NCBI GenBank assembly: GCA_964035575.1
Contig: OZ037927.1
Span: forward strand, 744,001 to 808,000
Reading direction: 5' to 3'
DNA from: Rhynchopus sp. YZ270_cl-10
Taxonomy: Eukaryota; Euglenozoa; Diplonemea; Diplonemida; Diplonemidae
DNA length: 64,000 nt
The position numbers were made by a program, and so were the translations under genes. Below the pieces are notes generated by a model. The model did not search any database and was not told where the DNA came from. It saw only the letters and a program-made list of their open reading frames with translations. Numbering within the stretch: position 1 is the stretch's first letter; every line of letters begins with the position of its first letter. Shown here in pieces: positions 1 through 11,810 of this stretch.

Positions 1-1133
1 TTTGCCTGTTCATGATCCCAGGCAGTTTGTTTCGTGACTTCGTCAGGAGTTGTGTATGCTTCCCAACCTGGGGATGTCTTAGTCTGTAGTGCGCTCGGTG
101 TGGTGCAAAAGGCTGAATATAGCAGTCGTATTTCCCGTCTCGCGTACTGATCGGCTTCCCTCAAATCTGTGAACGTTAAATCACAAAAAGACTCCATATT
201 CTGGATTTTATCATGAAACGCACAGAATTTGCCAAACACATCGCCAAACATTGCATCATGTTTTGCCTTCACGTCTTCAGCGGTACTGCAAATTGAGACT
301 ACCTCCTCCTGTATTGTGTCATTTGTCGCGTTTATTTCTTTCATCAAATTATCTGACGTATCTGAAATGTCCTGAGTAACCGACGACCTTAACGCTAGCA
401 CCTTTTTTTCAATCCATGTTTTAAGTTCTTTGTTTCGGCTGGTAAAAAATGTCTTTACAGTATCTAAAGCGTATTTCCTTGAGTCGGATTCGAGTTGTGG
501 TGAAGAAGCATCAATTTTTGCGGTATCAATTCTTTTGCATTCTTGTTGGAGATCAATCATCTTCAACTCATGAACCTCGCGAAACTCTTGAAAACTGTGC
601 ATCAATTCTCTGTTTTCATGCACAACCTTCAGCTCCCTCCGTAACGTGACCACCTCCTCCTCCAGCTCGTTGCATCTCCTCTCTAGATGCATAGCCTCCT
701 TCCGTACTCCTTGCAGGCTTTTATGTTGACTGTCCATCTCCTCGCGGGTCCGTTCCAGGCCTTTTGTGTTAGAAAGAACGGCTTTGATGATTTCTCGGAT
801 AGCTTCGGTCAGACCGGAAACTTCTAGGTTAGTTTGAACTAACATCCCTGCATCAATGTCTTTGTTTGTTTCAAGCCATTTTCCTTGAGTCGAGCGAGTG
901 TGGTTTGCCCAGTTTCGTCCGTCCTGCGATTTGTTCAGGTGGACATTCTGGCGGGAAGGGCGGTGGGCAGCGTTGGCCGTACTGCGTCCTCCAGAAGCGT
1001 ACTGCTGGGAATGGGTGTTGAAACGACCCCTCGAAAACGGCGATACAGTCTCCCCCTCAGAGGTCTCTTCCTTCGTAGTGGACTCAGGGGAGAGCATTAA
1101 ACCTTCGTCACTCTCTTTGTCATCGTTTTCCAT
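1..1133 (-). CDS. Coiled-coil protein, 3' end outside the window
   Basis: An open frame runs without a stop from an ATG at 1133 to the left edge, 377 codons; the C-terminus is not in the window. The first 70 residues are acidic, then Ser/Gly/Asn-rich. From about residue 95 to 190 there are leucine/valine heptads packed with Glu, Arg and Lys (for example LERRCNELEEEVVTLRREL), a clear coiled coil. The rest is polar and probably helical. No catalytic motif, membrane segment or signal peptide is visible, so the function is unknown; a cytoskeletal or scaffold role is only a guess. A run of almost pure T (on the coding strand) ends four bases before the ATG. It is the leftmost visible member of the minus-strand gene series. 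Confidence 0.7.
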   Translation of the reverse strand, partial: MENDDKESDEGLMLSPESTTKEETSEGETVSPFSRGRFNTHSQQYASGGRSTANAAHRPSRQNVHLNKSQDGRNWANHTRSTQGKWLETNKDIDAGMLVQTNLEVSGLTEAIREIIKAVLSNTKGLERTREEMDSQHKSLQGVRKEAMHLERRCNELEEEVVTLRRELKVVHENRELMHSFQEFREVHELKMIDLQQECKRIDTAKIDASSPQLESDSRKYALDTVKTFFTSRNKELKTWIEKKVLALRSSVTQDISDTSDNLMKEINATNDTIQEEVVSICSTAEDVKAKHDAMFGDVFGKFCAFHDKIQNMESFCDLTFTDLREADQYARREIRLLYSAFCTTPSALQTKTSPGWEAYTTPDEVTKQTAWDHEQA

Positions 1134-2444
1134 TTGCAAAAAAAAACAAAAAAAAAAAAAAAACAAAAAAAAAAAAAACACTGTTTTGCTTTTTGGAAAG
1201 GGAGGATGAAGGGAAATAATGAAAAAAAAGGGGGAGGAGAGCGTGGGGCATTTTTTTAAAGCTTGGTTGTATTAGTGTGGATTTTTTTTTTTTTGGGGGG
1301 GGAGGGAGAGAAATAAACCCTAATTGCATGGAATGGTCCTGGGGGGAAGGGTAACCTTGTTCACATCGTTAACCCTTTGCAGACGCGAGGTACTTGAGTA
1401 CCACGCAAATGCTTACGACCATTCCATTTGTGGTACGTATACTTTCCACGCCATTTTTTTATATTTTTTTTTTGATAAATTGTTGGAGTAGTGTAGTTGC
1501 CTCGGTTGTGTTGCCACAGTTGTGCAATCTCCACTGTCTTTTTTTTTGAAGATATTGTTGCGACCCTTTCAAAAACGAACGAACGTTCGATCGGGTTTTT
1601 TGACACTAGAGCTCATCCACCATCACCAGCAGGAGGCCATACTGGGTATATGGGCCATACCTGGGTATTTGGCAGGGTTGTTCCTTGTTCTCGGAAAAAA
1701 CACAACCCTTTTTTTTTTTTTTTGAAAACTTGGTTCCAGAGATGGAGATAGATTTGGGATTTTCAAAAAAGAAAAACTAAAAAAGTGGATTTCTCGGCGG
1801 TCGTGCCCCAAAGGTTCCTGGCGAAGCCACGGTACGCAACATTTCAAAAAAATTGCGCTTAAAATTGTACATTTTGGGGTGGGTTGTAAGCTTGCGCCGC
1901 AGGCGCACGGTACGCTACTTTTATTATTTCGCCATGCTGCATGCTTCCTTTTGCTTCGGCGTTTGACCATTTGAGTCGCGTTCTGGCTGTGACGGGGTCA
2001 CTTTGTTCATGAGGCCATTTCTGGTCACTCTCAGAGGCTCGTGCGAGGTACCAAAAAAAATCGATTTTCTCCCAAAATTGGCAAATCCCATTTTTTTTTT
2101 TTTTTTTTTTTACAAACCGGGCAGGGCTATTTCTAAAAACCTGTCCCTGTCCCTGATTTTTGGAAAATGAAAGTTGTCAAAAAATTTGCACGGGGCTTAT
2201 ATACAGGGCTGGCAAAAAATTTGCACGTACTACAGTACTTACCAAGAGAGGGGTGATGGGCTTTCTACTTGAAGAAAGTTGCCGATTTTTTTTGTGTTGG
2301 AAAGTTTTCTTCCAGATTGTGCAAGACACGGGGTTTTTGATATTTTCTGAAAAAACAGAGAGGGCGCACCAGGCCGCATGCCGGAGGTGCTATGATGGGG
2401 TTTCTTAGAAAACTTGTTCTCTACACTAGCATCACACTGGCACC
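1134..2444. other. Intergenic, A/T homopolymers and repeat fragments
   Basis: No gene seen. It holds A/T homopolymers (1139-1180, 2090-2115), two PA1 fragments (about 1258-1283 and 1708-1735), a PA2 unit (about 1465-1545), and two inverted copies of the TTGCGTACCGTG module, one next to GGCGAAGCC (about 1828-1850) and one next to GCGCCGCAGGCGC (about 1892-1918). The families are described in their own entries. Confidence 0.6.
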
Positions 2445-2895
2445 GTACTCATTTTAACAAAAACCAAGAACTTGCCCAATTCTGCAAAGTGACCCCACCA
2501 CAGAACGGACGGATTCCGGAAATGCAAATGCCGGTGTTTTCGCGCATTTTCATGTTTCAGCATCTGGGAGAGAAAATCTGGGTTGTGGGATTTACCTTGG
2601 CCCCTTTACCTTACACTCATTTTGACCAAAACCAAGAACTTGGCCATTTCTGCAAATTGACCCCACCACAGTGCGGACAGATTCCGGAAATGCCAATCGC
2701 AGTATGTTTTGGGGCTGAAAAATTTTCAGGGGAAATTTTTTTTTTGAGCAGCATTTTTTGGCCGAAAATGGGCCCCACGTATAAGCAACCGGGCTCATAT
2801 TTTCAAAAAATTTAAGTGGTCAAAAAATTGTCCAATTTTCGAGATTGACCCCACCACTGCACGGGTGAATCCCAAAAATGCAAATAAGGATGTTT
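2445..2895 (+). repeat. D5 repeat, three degenerate units
   Basis: Units of about 130-150 bp share the core GACCCCACCAC followed by CGGATTCCGGAAATGC, and 'ACCAAAACCAAGAACTTG' before it. Cores lie near 2492, 2660 and 2848. The stretch 2760-2895 matches 12880-13025 in inverted orientation. Further units lie at 50800-51250 and, inverted, at about 51645-51735. No reading frame is preserved among copies, so this is a non-coding repeat. Confidence 0.7.
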
Positions 2896-4274
2896 TTGGC
2901 ACAAAATAAATCTGCCAAAAAATTTGTGTCCCGGATTGGATTTTGGACCCCCCGGACCCCATATTTAGAAATAGCCCTGAAACCGGGTTTTTCGCCAAAA
3001 TCCCATTTTTTTTTTTTTTGACCCGGTTTTGAAACCGGGTCAGTAGACGCACCTCCACCCCTGCTTGGTTCTATTAGTGTAGCCCGTAGAGTGTGCTCCA
3101 CTATATTATTTTCTTTTGGAGGGGGAAGGGGGGGATTTCACCTATTTAATCATGTCTCGTTACGGACGGCAGTGGACAAATATGCCTGAAGTGGCTTCTT
3201 CTTGGACTTTTTCATCATCGATTTTTTTATGCCTTAAAATACCGTTCGAACTTCTGCATGTGTGTAGGGAATAAGAAATGAAAGCATGCCTGAGCGAGAA
3301 AATAAGAAGGAAAAAAAAAAATATGTAAGAAATGCAACAGGTGTTGAACACACAATAGATACTTTCCAATAATAATAAAAAACGGTTGACTTGAAATACA
3401 AAGCCCTCTCGTGAACAGTGTACCTTTGGGGGAAAAAAAAGGGGGGGAAGAAATGGTAGTTATTGATCTCCTAAAGAGCCACTGTACAAAAAGGGCCCTG
3501 CAGCCAACAAACAGAAGGTGTAAAAAAAAGTGTCGCCTGTCGTTCCCTCACCCCCCTTCTTGTAGTTGTTTGATGCGTTGACGCTTCCACACACACTAAA
3601 AATCACCTGTTGGGTGGTGGTGTTGCGGAGCACGGTTGGGTGAGTGAACAACGTGACACTTTCCGCTCACAAAGTAGTGTGCGTAAAAAAAAAAAAAAAA
3701 GGTCTGGTAGCTTTTCCCTGAGGAGGGGGCACAGCGTAACCCCTGGGTGTAGCAGAGCGGGCTAAGTAAGGGACAGCAGAGCAACCTCTGTTGGCTGCTG
3801 TTTTTTTTTTTTTCTTTTCTTTTCTTTTCATGCTCCGACTGCGGAGTGACACCACCAGGCGTGGAGTATGCAACTTAATTTGACTCAACACGGGGAATTT
3901 TACTAGGTCAGATTTGAGAATGTAAGGATTGACCTTGCTGGAAACAAAAGAAAAGTGCGGAAGATGAACCTGAACCTCTCTGTGCGTCGTCTAACACCTT
4001 TTGATCACATTCGTTATCGCACACAGATGTGTGTGCGTTGGGGGAGGGTGAAGAAGACAAAACGTTTGAGGGATTGCCTGTTTCTCACTGCGTACACATC
4101 TACACACATCAAGACAAAAGGCTGCTTGGTAGCGTTGGCAACAACTGAAGTACACCAACCTTAGTCAGTAACCAGGGTATGTACCCAATGTTGGCTGAAG
4201 CCTTCAGGCCTTTTGCTAACTTTGGGATTTTCCCCCTGAATGGCATGATGGTCAAAAAAAATAATTTCCTGGAA
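2896..4274. other. Intergenic with dispersed repeat fragments
   Basis: No gene seen. It contains a PA1 copy (about 3063-3105), an S2 fragment (about 3390-3430), an S3 fragment (about 3490-3512), the D1 unit (3522-3690), a D6 fragment (about 3962-4020), and a hairpin followed by a T-run at about 3772-3812. Long A/T runs are common. Confidence 0.55.
3522..3690 (+). repeat. D1 dispersed repeat, copy 1
   Basis: Shares about 140 bp with 28930-29063: CACCCCCCTTCTTGTAGTTG, GATGCGTTGACGCTTCCAC, then CACCTGTTGGGT and CACAAAGTAGTGTGCGT before an A-run. This copy has about 25 bp more in its middle. No coding content. Both copies lie beside an S2 unit. Confidence 0.7.
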
Positions 4275-4660
4275 AAAAAGTACATTCCGAGCTTTCCCAC
4301 CTGGTAAAAGCGGTCGTCGCGCGCTTCGCGCGCGCCTCCCTGCCAGCCACAGGGTGGAGAGGCGAAGGGTCAGTTTTGCGAGATAACAAAAACGGAATCT
4401 AATCCTTTATTAACGGTGCTTGGTCTTGCGCCTTACGTACACTAACCGTACAAAATCAATACGTCTTCCAGAAGCAGGGGCTGTTGCAACGGTTGGGTCA
4501 AGTTTCATTTCTGGCTGAAAAATGCAAGGGAATCCCCTTTGACATTGTAAAATGGCACCGTAGGCAGGAAGAAAATAGCGTACAGCGCGAGCGAAGCGAG
4601 CGGGAATTTTTTTTTGAGGTATACCTCCGCGAGCGTAGTGAGCAGAAAAATTTTAAGGTG
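4275..4660 (+). repeat. GC-rich palindrome block related to the 13331-14021 element
   Basis: Starts with ATTCCGAGCTTTC, then GCGGTCGTC and the palindrome GCGCGCTTCGCGCGC (about 4316-4335), and ends with two more palindromes, GCGAGCGAAGCGAGCG (about 4588) and CTCCGCGAGCGTAGTGAGC (about 4627), followed by TTTTAAGGTG. The same modules in the same order occur at 13395-13670 inside the non-autonomous hAT element. This is probably a decayed relative that lost its ends. ATTCCGAGCTTTC and GCGGTCGTC also occur at 61085-61130 without the palindrome. Confidence 0.6.
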
Positions 4661-4817
4661 CCATCATGCCATCATGCCATCATGCCATCATGCCATCATG
4701 CCATCATGCCATCATGCCATCATGCCATCATGCCATCATGCCATCATGCCATCATGCCATCATGCCATCATGCCATCATGCCATCATGCCATCATGCCAT
4801 CATGCCATCATGCCATC
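4661..4817 (+). repeat. Tandem array of the octamer CCATCATG, about 19.6 copies
   Basis: An almost perfect 8-bp minisatellite. Because 8 is not a multiple of 3, all three forward frames read the same eight-residue cycle (MPSCHHAI), which creates false open frames. Inverted units (GGCATGATGG) occur at about 4872-4895 and 4921-4942 and could pair with the array. Confidence 0.95.
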
Positions 4818-6195
4818 TGGGGGGAAATCCCCAGGTGATGGAGAGCGAAAGCCCTGCCTCACCACCCCCCGTGGCATGATGGTGGCATGATGGAAAAAAA
4901 AATAAAAAACGCCCAAAAACGTGGCATGATGGCATGATGGTTAGCAAAAGGCCTGTGAAGCCTTCTTTTTAAAATAAATAAAAAAAAAAAAAGCTTGGTT
5001 GTATTAGTGTAGCCACCCTAGTGTGTGCTCCACTGTACTAACTTTTTGTTGTGTCGACAATCACGTCACCAGTGACGTGACAATCTACATTCATTGTTGG
5101 TCGTCGAAGCCAATGTGCTTGAAAGATTTTTGGATAAAAAGGGGGGATCCTACGAGAAAACAAAGTAGCTTTTTTTTTGTAAAAAAAATTCAGGACATGA
5201 ATTTGTCGGCCCTAACATGCATATCAGCAGAGGAAGTTTAACACTATCGTCTTTATGACAATTAGTCCCCCTGATTAGTCCGTCGTGTCCAAACTAACAA
5301 CGTGCTTGTGTACAACAACAGGCTTGGCGTTTTCCCTCTACCACTTCTGCGTTTTTGGGGGAAGGGAATGTGAACAAAGAGGCAAGCGGGAAGAAAGAAA
5401 AATAATACAGGAAGAATACATAAGGCGTTACAGGATGATCACCAGATTGTGTATTTAATTATTTTTCGGAGGGGAAACTTTCATTTCCTCCCAACAAAAG
5501 ATTAACCTGGCTTCAGGACAAAGAAAGACGGAAAGGCAGAACAAAAAGAAAGAAAGATAAAGCCATCTTGGACAGGTGGGTAACGACACATCCCCTGTTG
5601 CAAGCGTGAAAAGGTACTCTTCACTGACTGGCTGAAGACTGAAGATTTATTGCGGAAGGTAAAGACGCAGATCGGCATTTGTTTGTTTGTTTACTTTGTG
5701 TTATTGTGTTCTTTTTTTTTTGAAAACTTGGTTTGTATTTGTGTAGACCCTAGGGCGTGCTGTTATCTCATCTTTTTTTATGAAACATTTTTTTCTTTAC
5801 TGTTGTTTAGACAGGTACAAAGCAATCGCAGTGCAACTTTTTTTTTTTTTTTGTCTTCTGCTTTTAATAGCGGGGGTAAGAGAGAATACCCGAGACCCTT
5901 TGGGACATCATTTTGAAGATATCGCGTTTTAAATACAGTATGGAACAGTGTAGGGAAGAGAGGAAGGTGTGAATACGAGCACAGGGGGGGTCATCTGCAA
6001 ATCGGGCGCACAGGGGGGGTACCCCTACTGAGCCGGACAACCTTTTAAAGGGTGTGTATGTGGGCTGTGGCTTGCGCAAAAGAAATATCCCAAATAATGT
6101 CAAGTTATCAACCGAGTACGAGCAAATAAAGAACAACAAGGAATCGAATGAAATAAAAACTCTTTTTTTGTGTTGAAAAAAGTATAAAGAGAGCT
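4818..6195. other. Intergenic, mostly unique AT-rich DNA with two PA1 units
   Basis: No gene seen. Inverted octamer units near 4872-4942, PA1 copies at about 4993-5040 and 5711-5775, and T-runs near 5170 and 5840. The rest shows no match that I can see elsewhere in the window. Confidence 0.5.
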
Positions 6196-6348
6196 CGTAC
6201 ACGACGGTGAAGTATAGTACATTACAAGTGGAGTTACTAGTAACGTTACAAGTGAAAAACCGTTACAAGTGAGTTACAAGTGGGTTACATGTAACAAAAG
6301 TTACATGTAACTCCACTTGTAACACCCGTTACTTCACCGTCGTGTACG
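6196..6348. mobile_element. Palindromic MITE-like element, 153 bp
   Basis: Terminal inverted repeats of 19 bp, CGTACACGACGGTGAAGTA at the left and its exact complement at the right. The interior is built from repeated GTTACAAGTG and TTACATGTAAC motifs, so most of the element can fold on itself. No coding capacity. The ends resemble those of 55501-55659 (CACGACGTTGAAGTA). No clear target duplication. Confidence 0.7.
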
Positions 6349-6582
6349 CTAAAAAGGGGAGGGGGGTTTTTTTTTGACAGTCTGTTGGTCAGTGTAGCTG
6401 TCCATACAAAAGAAGACAAAGATATCGGCTCACTGTTTAAAAAAAAAAAACACCAAAAAATGCCCAATGCAATCACAATTTCTGTCTCCGCTGTTTGGAA
6501 AAACAAACAAAGCCAAGTTGAATCACTCTAACTAGTCAGATAAACACCACACCACTCAACTCATCTCGAAAACGCAGGGAAA

Positions 6583-6693
6583 TACGCGGTGGAGTCCGTC
6601 CTGGAAATGTCGGACCCTGATGAGTCCGACTGTCTGACTCAGGGAGTAAGACTGTTATTTACACACTCCAAGCCGGACGGACTCCACCGTGTA
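6583..6693. mobile_element. Palindromic MITE-like element, 111 bp
   Basis: Arms TACGCGGTGGAGTCCGTCC and its complement with one mismatch, plus internal pairing of GTCGGAC with GAGTCCGAC. No coding capacity and no obvious target duplication. Only one copy in the window. Confidence 0.55.
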
Positions 6694-6699
6694 TAAGCA

Positions 6700-8769
6700 G
6701 TGTTTCCCACGGTGAGATTTTGGGGTGAGAAATCTCACAAAAAAAAAAAAAAAAAAAAGTGAGGTGAGAAATCTCACCTGCAGGAAAAAAAAAAAAAAAA
6801 AAAAAAAATCATGGTTGAACCACGTGAATACCATGGGGAACTGGGTTGCTGACCGCACCATCCAGGCTGTACCTCAATTTTTTTTTGCCTGCGGCGCCAT
6901 TTTCCCTTTTTTGCTCCGCAAAAAAGGGTTAGGTGTGTGACTATGTGCTGTAAAAAGATAGATTTTTACACTGTACCCTAATTTTTTTTCGCCTGCGGCG
7001 CCATTTGTTTGATTTTTTTTTGCTCCGCAAAAATCCCTATGTTCCCAATGTCCCTGGTCAGCAGTGCTGAGAAATTTTGGGCACAAAAACAAGCTGACCC
7101 CCCAATCTTCCAACGACAGTGACATTTATGTCAACAATTTTTAGAAATGTTGCGTACCGTGGCTTCGCTTGGGTGCTATGCCTGCCATGACTGCCGTTTA
7201 TTTTGTAAATGTACTGAGGTTACTGATAATTCGTGTACCACGTGTGCCTGGTGCAAATATCAATGAAGTGCCGAACTCCGAGAAATTCTCATATTCCGCC
7301 GGAGGCCCCCAACTTGAGCTAAGGTGGGGACCCGGGCGCGCGAAGCGCGCCCGGGCTCGCCACACCTATACAAAAACCCGCAAAACCGCAAAATCTCACC
7401 TATTTTCAGAGTTAGGTGAGATGCTGGGAAACACTGTGTATAAGAAGAAAAAAAAAATCCCCTCCCCGTTGAACGCCACAAAATGGCGAGGTGAAAAGGG
7501 AAATTCAAACGGGAAGGAGAAGACTTCGCCTTCAGAGACCCTTTAGCAGTGGGTGTTCATTTTTTTCTGATTTCTGATCACACACAACTTTTGTGTTAAC
7601 GAATTGGGGGGTAAAACATAAACTGACAATATTACGGTACAATTAACATACGAGAAGTACAAAAGTAGGAGTGGAAAAAAAAAAAGGGGGGGTGAAGATG
7701 CAGCAAAGGAGAGAGAAAGCTTGTTGAGGAATGGAAAGAGTGAAAAGCGCCTGACATGATTGGGTGTCAAAATATGATCACCTCTCCGCTGTTTTGTTTT
7801 GTTTTTTTTTTTTTGAAAACTTGGTTGTTTTAGTGTAGACATCCGAAGATGAACTCCACTATACTACACGCTTCTAGGTAATGCCTGAATTGCTCCAGGC
7901 GATAGTCATATCAGTGCACAGGATCAGGATTTTTTTATTTTTGCTTTTTTTTTTGATAAATTGACCATGTGTAGACACCTCGCTTATTTTTCCGTGTGAT
8001 CTCCACGCAGCCTTCATCTTCCTATCTCGCGTTTTCGTGGGTACTGCTTACTACGTCCTACTCCCGCCCCCACTCCGTCAGGTAACGAACGGGGATCATT
8101 GGATGCCCAAAGCAATAAGGCTAGCAGGCCCGGGTAAGATAGGTTGGTTCAGGCTTTATCCCTGTGTCAAGGCTTCAATGGAGAGCACAGGACTGTATTC
8201 TCGTAAAGCAGGTTACTTTTCTTTTTTGATAAATTGCTGTAGTGTAGTTGCCTCGGTTGTGTTGCCACAGTTGTACACTCTTCACCCCTATTTTCCTTTG
8301 GACACCGTTTGAGAAGTTGAAAAATGCCGACTCCGCTGCAGAGTTAGTGAAACCCTATTCAGTTGGAAAACCAAACGTGGGTATCTTACATCCACAAAAA
8401 ATAATGTGAATTTTTGCTTTTTTTGGTAGGAACGTGCAAAAAGAAGAAAAAATAAACAACAGAAAAAAATAGTAGTTGAAACGTGCTAAAACGCATACCA
8501 GTCGAACTCATGCAAAAGGGTGGGGGCGTGAGTGTTCCGTACCGTAAGAGAACGGAGGCGGTCCACAACCGCTCGGCGAATCACGCGACCCCCTTTATAC
8601 CCCAGCCTTTTTTAACGGCCAAAAAAAGGAAAATAATCAGGAAAAGAGGGGACAGGGCGGTTGTTGTGTCGCGCACAACAGAAGCAGAAAATATTGGTAC
8701 CTGACACGGGTAGGGATGAAAGAGAAAAAGAGTAAGGAGGAAAGACAAAAAACCTTTTTTTTTGGCATT
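6700..8769. other. Intergenic with homopolymers and repeat fragments
   Basis: No gene seen. Long A-runs at about 6740 and 6790, two copies of CGCCTGCGGCGCCATTT (about 6887 and 6992), a D4 unit (7144-7235), the palindrome GGGCGCGCGAAGCGCGCCC (about 7332), PA1 (about 7803-7860), PA2-like DNA (about 7950-8015), PA2 (about 8222-8290) and D7 (about 8478-8550). Confidence 0.5.
7144..7235 (+). repeat. D4 dispersed repeat with TTGCGTACCGTG module
   Basis: AAATGTTGCGTACCGTGGCT, then TTCGC, GCATGAC-like DNA and TGTACTGAGGTTACTGAT. A close copy lies at 59531-59632, a fragment at 59421-59455, and an inverted fragment near 1830-1850. No coding content. Confidence 0.65.
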
Positions 8770-8887
8770 ATCATCTGATTTTTACCCCGCGAATAGGCGC
8801 GTAAAGGCGTGTACGGACCGTCCGTATATGCCTGTACGGACCTTTTCGGTCCCACACGCACCTATACGCGGGGTAAAGATCAGGTGG
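8770..8887. mobile_element. Palindromic MITE-like element, about 118 bp
   Basis: Arms CTGATTTTTACCCCGCG and CGCGGGGTAAAGATCAG; between them, GGCGCGTAAAGGCGTG pairs imperfectly with CACGCACC, and GTACGGACC with GGTCC. Same ends as 26303-26410, so the two form one family. No reading frame. Confidence 0.7.
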
Positions 8888-11810
8888 TATTAGTGTATGA
8901 TTTTTTGAAAGTTTGGTTGTATTAGTGTAGACACCCGAGGATGAGCTCCACTATACTCGGATTTTGTTTGTTTGAGTTATAGACACAGGAGACCTGCCAC
9001 AGAGAAAATAAAAACTGTTATCTGAGTTTAAGCTAGTATGATAAAGAAAGAAACGAAATCAGAAAAAAGAATTTTTCGTTGATCGCACCGGATTTTTGTG
9101 GAGTGTGTAGGGACAAAATCAAAAACTTTTCTGTGGATAAGTTGTGTCGTGTTTACATCGCTCACACCAAAAAATTCGGGCACAACTCAGATATGTTTTC
9201 ATTTCCTCCCCTACAACCTTTGCAAGGCAGTTGTCTCAAAAAAAAAATATGAACCACACCCTCACAGTACTTAAGTCATCAAAAAGAGAAGTCGAAAGTG
9301 CAAAACGCCTCACCGCAGACAATGAACCAAAAAAATAATGATAAAAACAGAGAATAATTTGAATGATGAATACATCTTTCGTGTGCACGTCAAACTCGGG
9401 TGGTACCTTTTTTTATTTCTTTTTGTAAGATGAATCTAAGCCTTACTAGTTTGTTTGGTCATTTTACCAGCTACGACTACGGTTTTGAGAGAAGCCCATT
9501 TATGCAAATACACCACGTTTCCCCCCACACAAAAAAAAAAAAAAATTTTTTTTGGACAACAAAAAGTCGCCAGTTGAGAGTTGCTATTTTTGCAGGGAAG
9601 GGAGCGAGAAAAATTTTTCTCCATTGGAGTATAGCAAGGACTTTTCCCCACACACACACACACAAGTGGGCCATACTCCGTTCAGGCGTTACCCACTCTA
9701 AACCCGTTATCAAACACACACACACACACACACGTCCTGGGCTGGACGGTAAATTGCATCCGGGGGTATATGGCGCCTCCAGAAGCCCTATGAAGAACCC
9801 TGAGGGTTAAACGTCACCCCCCTTTTTTTCCCCTTTTGTTTTGTGACGGTCAGTCCAGTGGGCAACCTGCATTGCACCTCGCAGGCCCCATTGCCACACC
9901 CTGGGTGGTGAAGTGTGCCGACTGTACAACTGCCCAAAGTCAGGCCAAGCTCATTGCACTGAGGGAGCTTGCCACATCCTCGGGTGAGGTGTGCTGCCTG
10001 GAAAGACATTCAACTTTTATTTAGCCATAGTACCTTTTTTCCGCAGAGACTGTTCAAAATGGTCACAGGCGCCGCAGCTACACCACTAGTTGGTGTTTCA
10101 TGGCAAGTGCGTCATACCGCCATGTATCACAGGGCAGGTGCCCGCGAAGATGAAAACCCCACAGGGTGAAGATCAAATCCTGATGTTGAATGACGGTTGG
10201 AGAAATTGATTTTGTATACCCCCCGCTCCAATCGTCCGCGAAGAACCCTCCCCCTTTTTATTTTATTTTATTCGTAAGGAGTCACCAAAACCGTATCAAT
10301 AAGCCGTAGCCTCTCCCTCAATATGGCTGGTAGAAGTGACAAGTGGGCCATACTCCGTTCAGGCGTTACCCACTCTAAACCCGTTATCAAACACACACAC
10401 ACACACACACACACACAAATATTTAGTTAAGACAGGAGACATGCCACTGCTGGTTTTTTTAAAAAAAAAAGGTGAAGTTGATAGTGCAAACGCCTCTGGG
10501 ACACAGGCACTGAAAAAAAGAGAAGATTTTTTTCTTTTTTTTTTTGAAAACTTGGTTGTGTAGCCACCCTAGACTGTGCTCCACTAAACACTTTTACGTC
10601 ACCGCACTTTTCTTTACTTTGAAATCGTACCAGGTTGTTTTTTTTGTGTTTTGTTTTGTGGCTCTTTTTGTTTTTGCTTGGTTTTGATCTGATACAGACC
10701 AGGTGCTGGGCACCTTACAATGGGTTGAGGAAGAATCAAAAATTTTGTTTGATTATAGACTACTATCACTAGATAGCAGCCACGTCTGGAATAATCAAAA
10801 AGAGAAAAAAAAAGGGGTGTAGCCGATAGCACAAACGCCCTCTGGGACGCAGGCACTGACACTCCGTGGGTTTTATCGAACCCCGGAGTGTTGCACTTGA
10901 GAGATACTGACCAGGGAAACTGTAAGCAGGCACACACAGTCATTTCCTCAACCTGAATGGGAAAAGAGTAACCACATTGATTTCAAGAGTTCAAGAAAGA
11001 CTCGTGTCCTGGCCACACAACATGCGTCTGCTGGCCCCATATTAGGAGCGTTTGAAAATGTTGTTTTTTTTTTTGTTTGTCTTGAAAGTGCTTTTTGTGC
11101 TCTATTTATTTTTGATTAGTGGTGGTGTAGACGTGGAGAGGCACCCACGGACCGGAGGCTATGTACGCAAACCCATCCTCATAGGGAATGGGGCGCGGGG
11201 AGCTTTGCTGTTATATTGCACGCATCGTCGCTTTTGTATGCGACAAAGCGCTGGTGTAAAAAAACAATAGAATTTGAAAAATTGGTTGAGTAATAGACAG
11301 GAGCGTACTGCTTTGTGTAAAAAATAGAAACTAACTTCAGGTTCTGAATAAAAAGAAAACAATGAAAAAAACAACTTTTCGTTTATCGCTCCGCAAGCTT
11401 GTTGTGTTTTTTTTTTTCGCTGAAGTGTGTGTTGTATGAGAGAGAAAAAATAATGAGTGAGAAAACACAAGCTGGCGGGCACGCACCTTCCGTCGTTTCT
11501 ATTTCCTATTGTCAAGTACCTTGATTTACAAAAAAAAACAAAAAGGTAGAAGGATTTCATCTACTTTCTTTTTTAAACGAAAAGAAGGCAAAGAAGGGTG
11601 CGAAAAATGTACCCTTGCTTTTAAAAGTAGAGTTGAAATACAAACAGCCCTCTCGTGAAACAGTGCACCTTGGTATGACCTGGCTGTACCGGGAGGTGGA
11701 CACCCCCCAACCATGTAGTCCTACAATCCATTTCGTTTACATCTGAAAATATAGTACCTCTTGTAAGGTAAGTAAAAAAGTGTTTGCTTGATTATATAAT
11801 TACTATCATT
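8888..11810. other. Intergenic, CA-repeats and several repeat families
   Basis: No supported gene. PA1 (about 8904-8956), D3 (9071-9250), CA runs (9650-9665, 9715-9733, 10390-10416), each of the last two preceded by the SINE-like segment GTGGGCCATACTCCGTTCAG (about 9666 and 10346), PA1 (about 10540-10590), S1 units (10472-10515 partial, 10805-10945), D8 (about 10740-10790), and an S2 unit (about 11628-11745). 9840-10170 is GC-richer but has no convincing frame. Confidence 0.5.
9071..9250 (+). repeat. D3 dispersed repeat, copy 1
   Basis: About 180 bp starting TTTTTCGTTGATCGCACCG, with AAGTTGTGTCGTGTTTACAT and CTTTGCAAGGCAGTTGTCTC before a long A-run. Copies at 43209-43400 and 60265-60466 keep the same order and the A-run end. 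That structure suggests a retroposed, poly(A)-ended unit on the plus strand. Confidence 0.75.

Noticed and set aside
3740-3812. tRNA gene on the plus strand (A-box match TAGCAGAGCGGG, hairpin and T-run)
   Set aside because: No acceptor stem, D-stem or B box; only an A-box look-alike and a terminator-like hairpin.
4484-4879. Open frames of 74-131 codons over the octamer array
   Set aside because: All three frames read the same octapeptide because the unit length is 8; an artefact of the tandem repeat.
6595-6670. Hammerhead ribozyme core (CTGATGAG)
   Set aside because: No GAAA box and no helix arrangement around it; the motif is part of a palindromic element.
9836-10169. Short GC-richer frames as a gene
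   Set aside because: Only about 60 codons each, overlapping frames, no domain and no start or splice signals.
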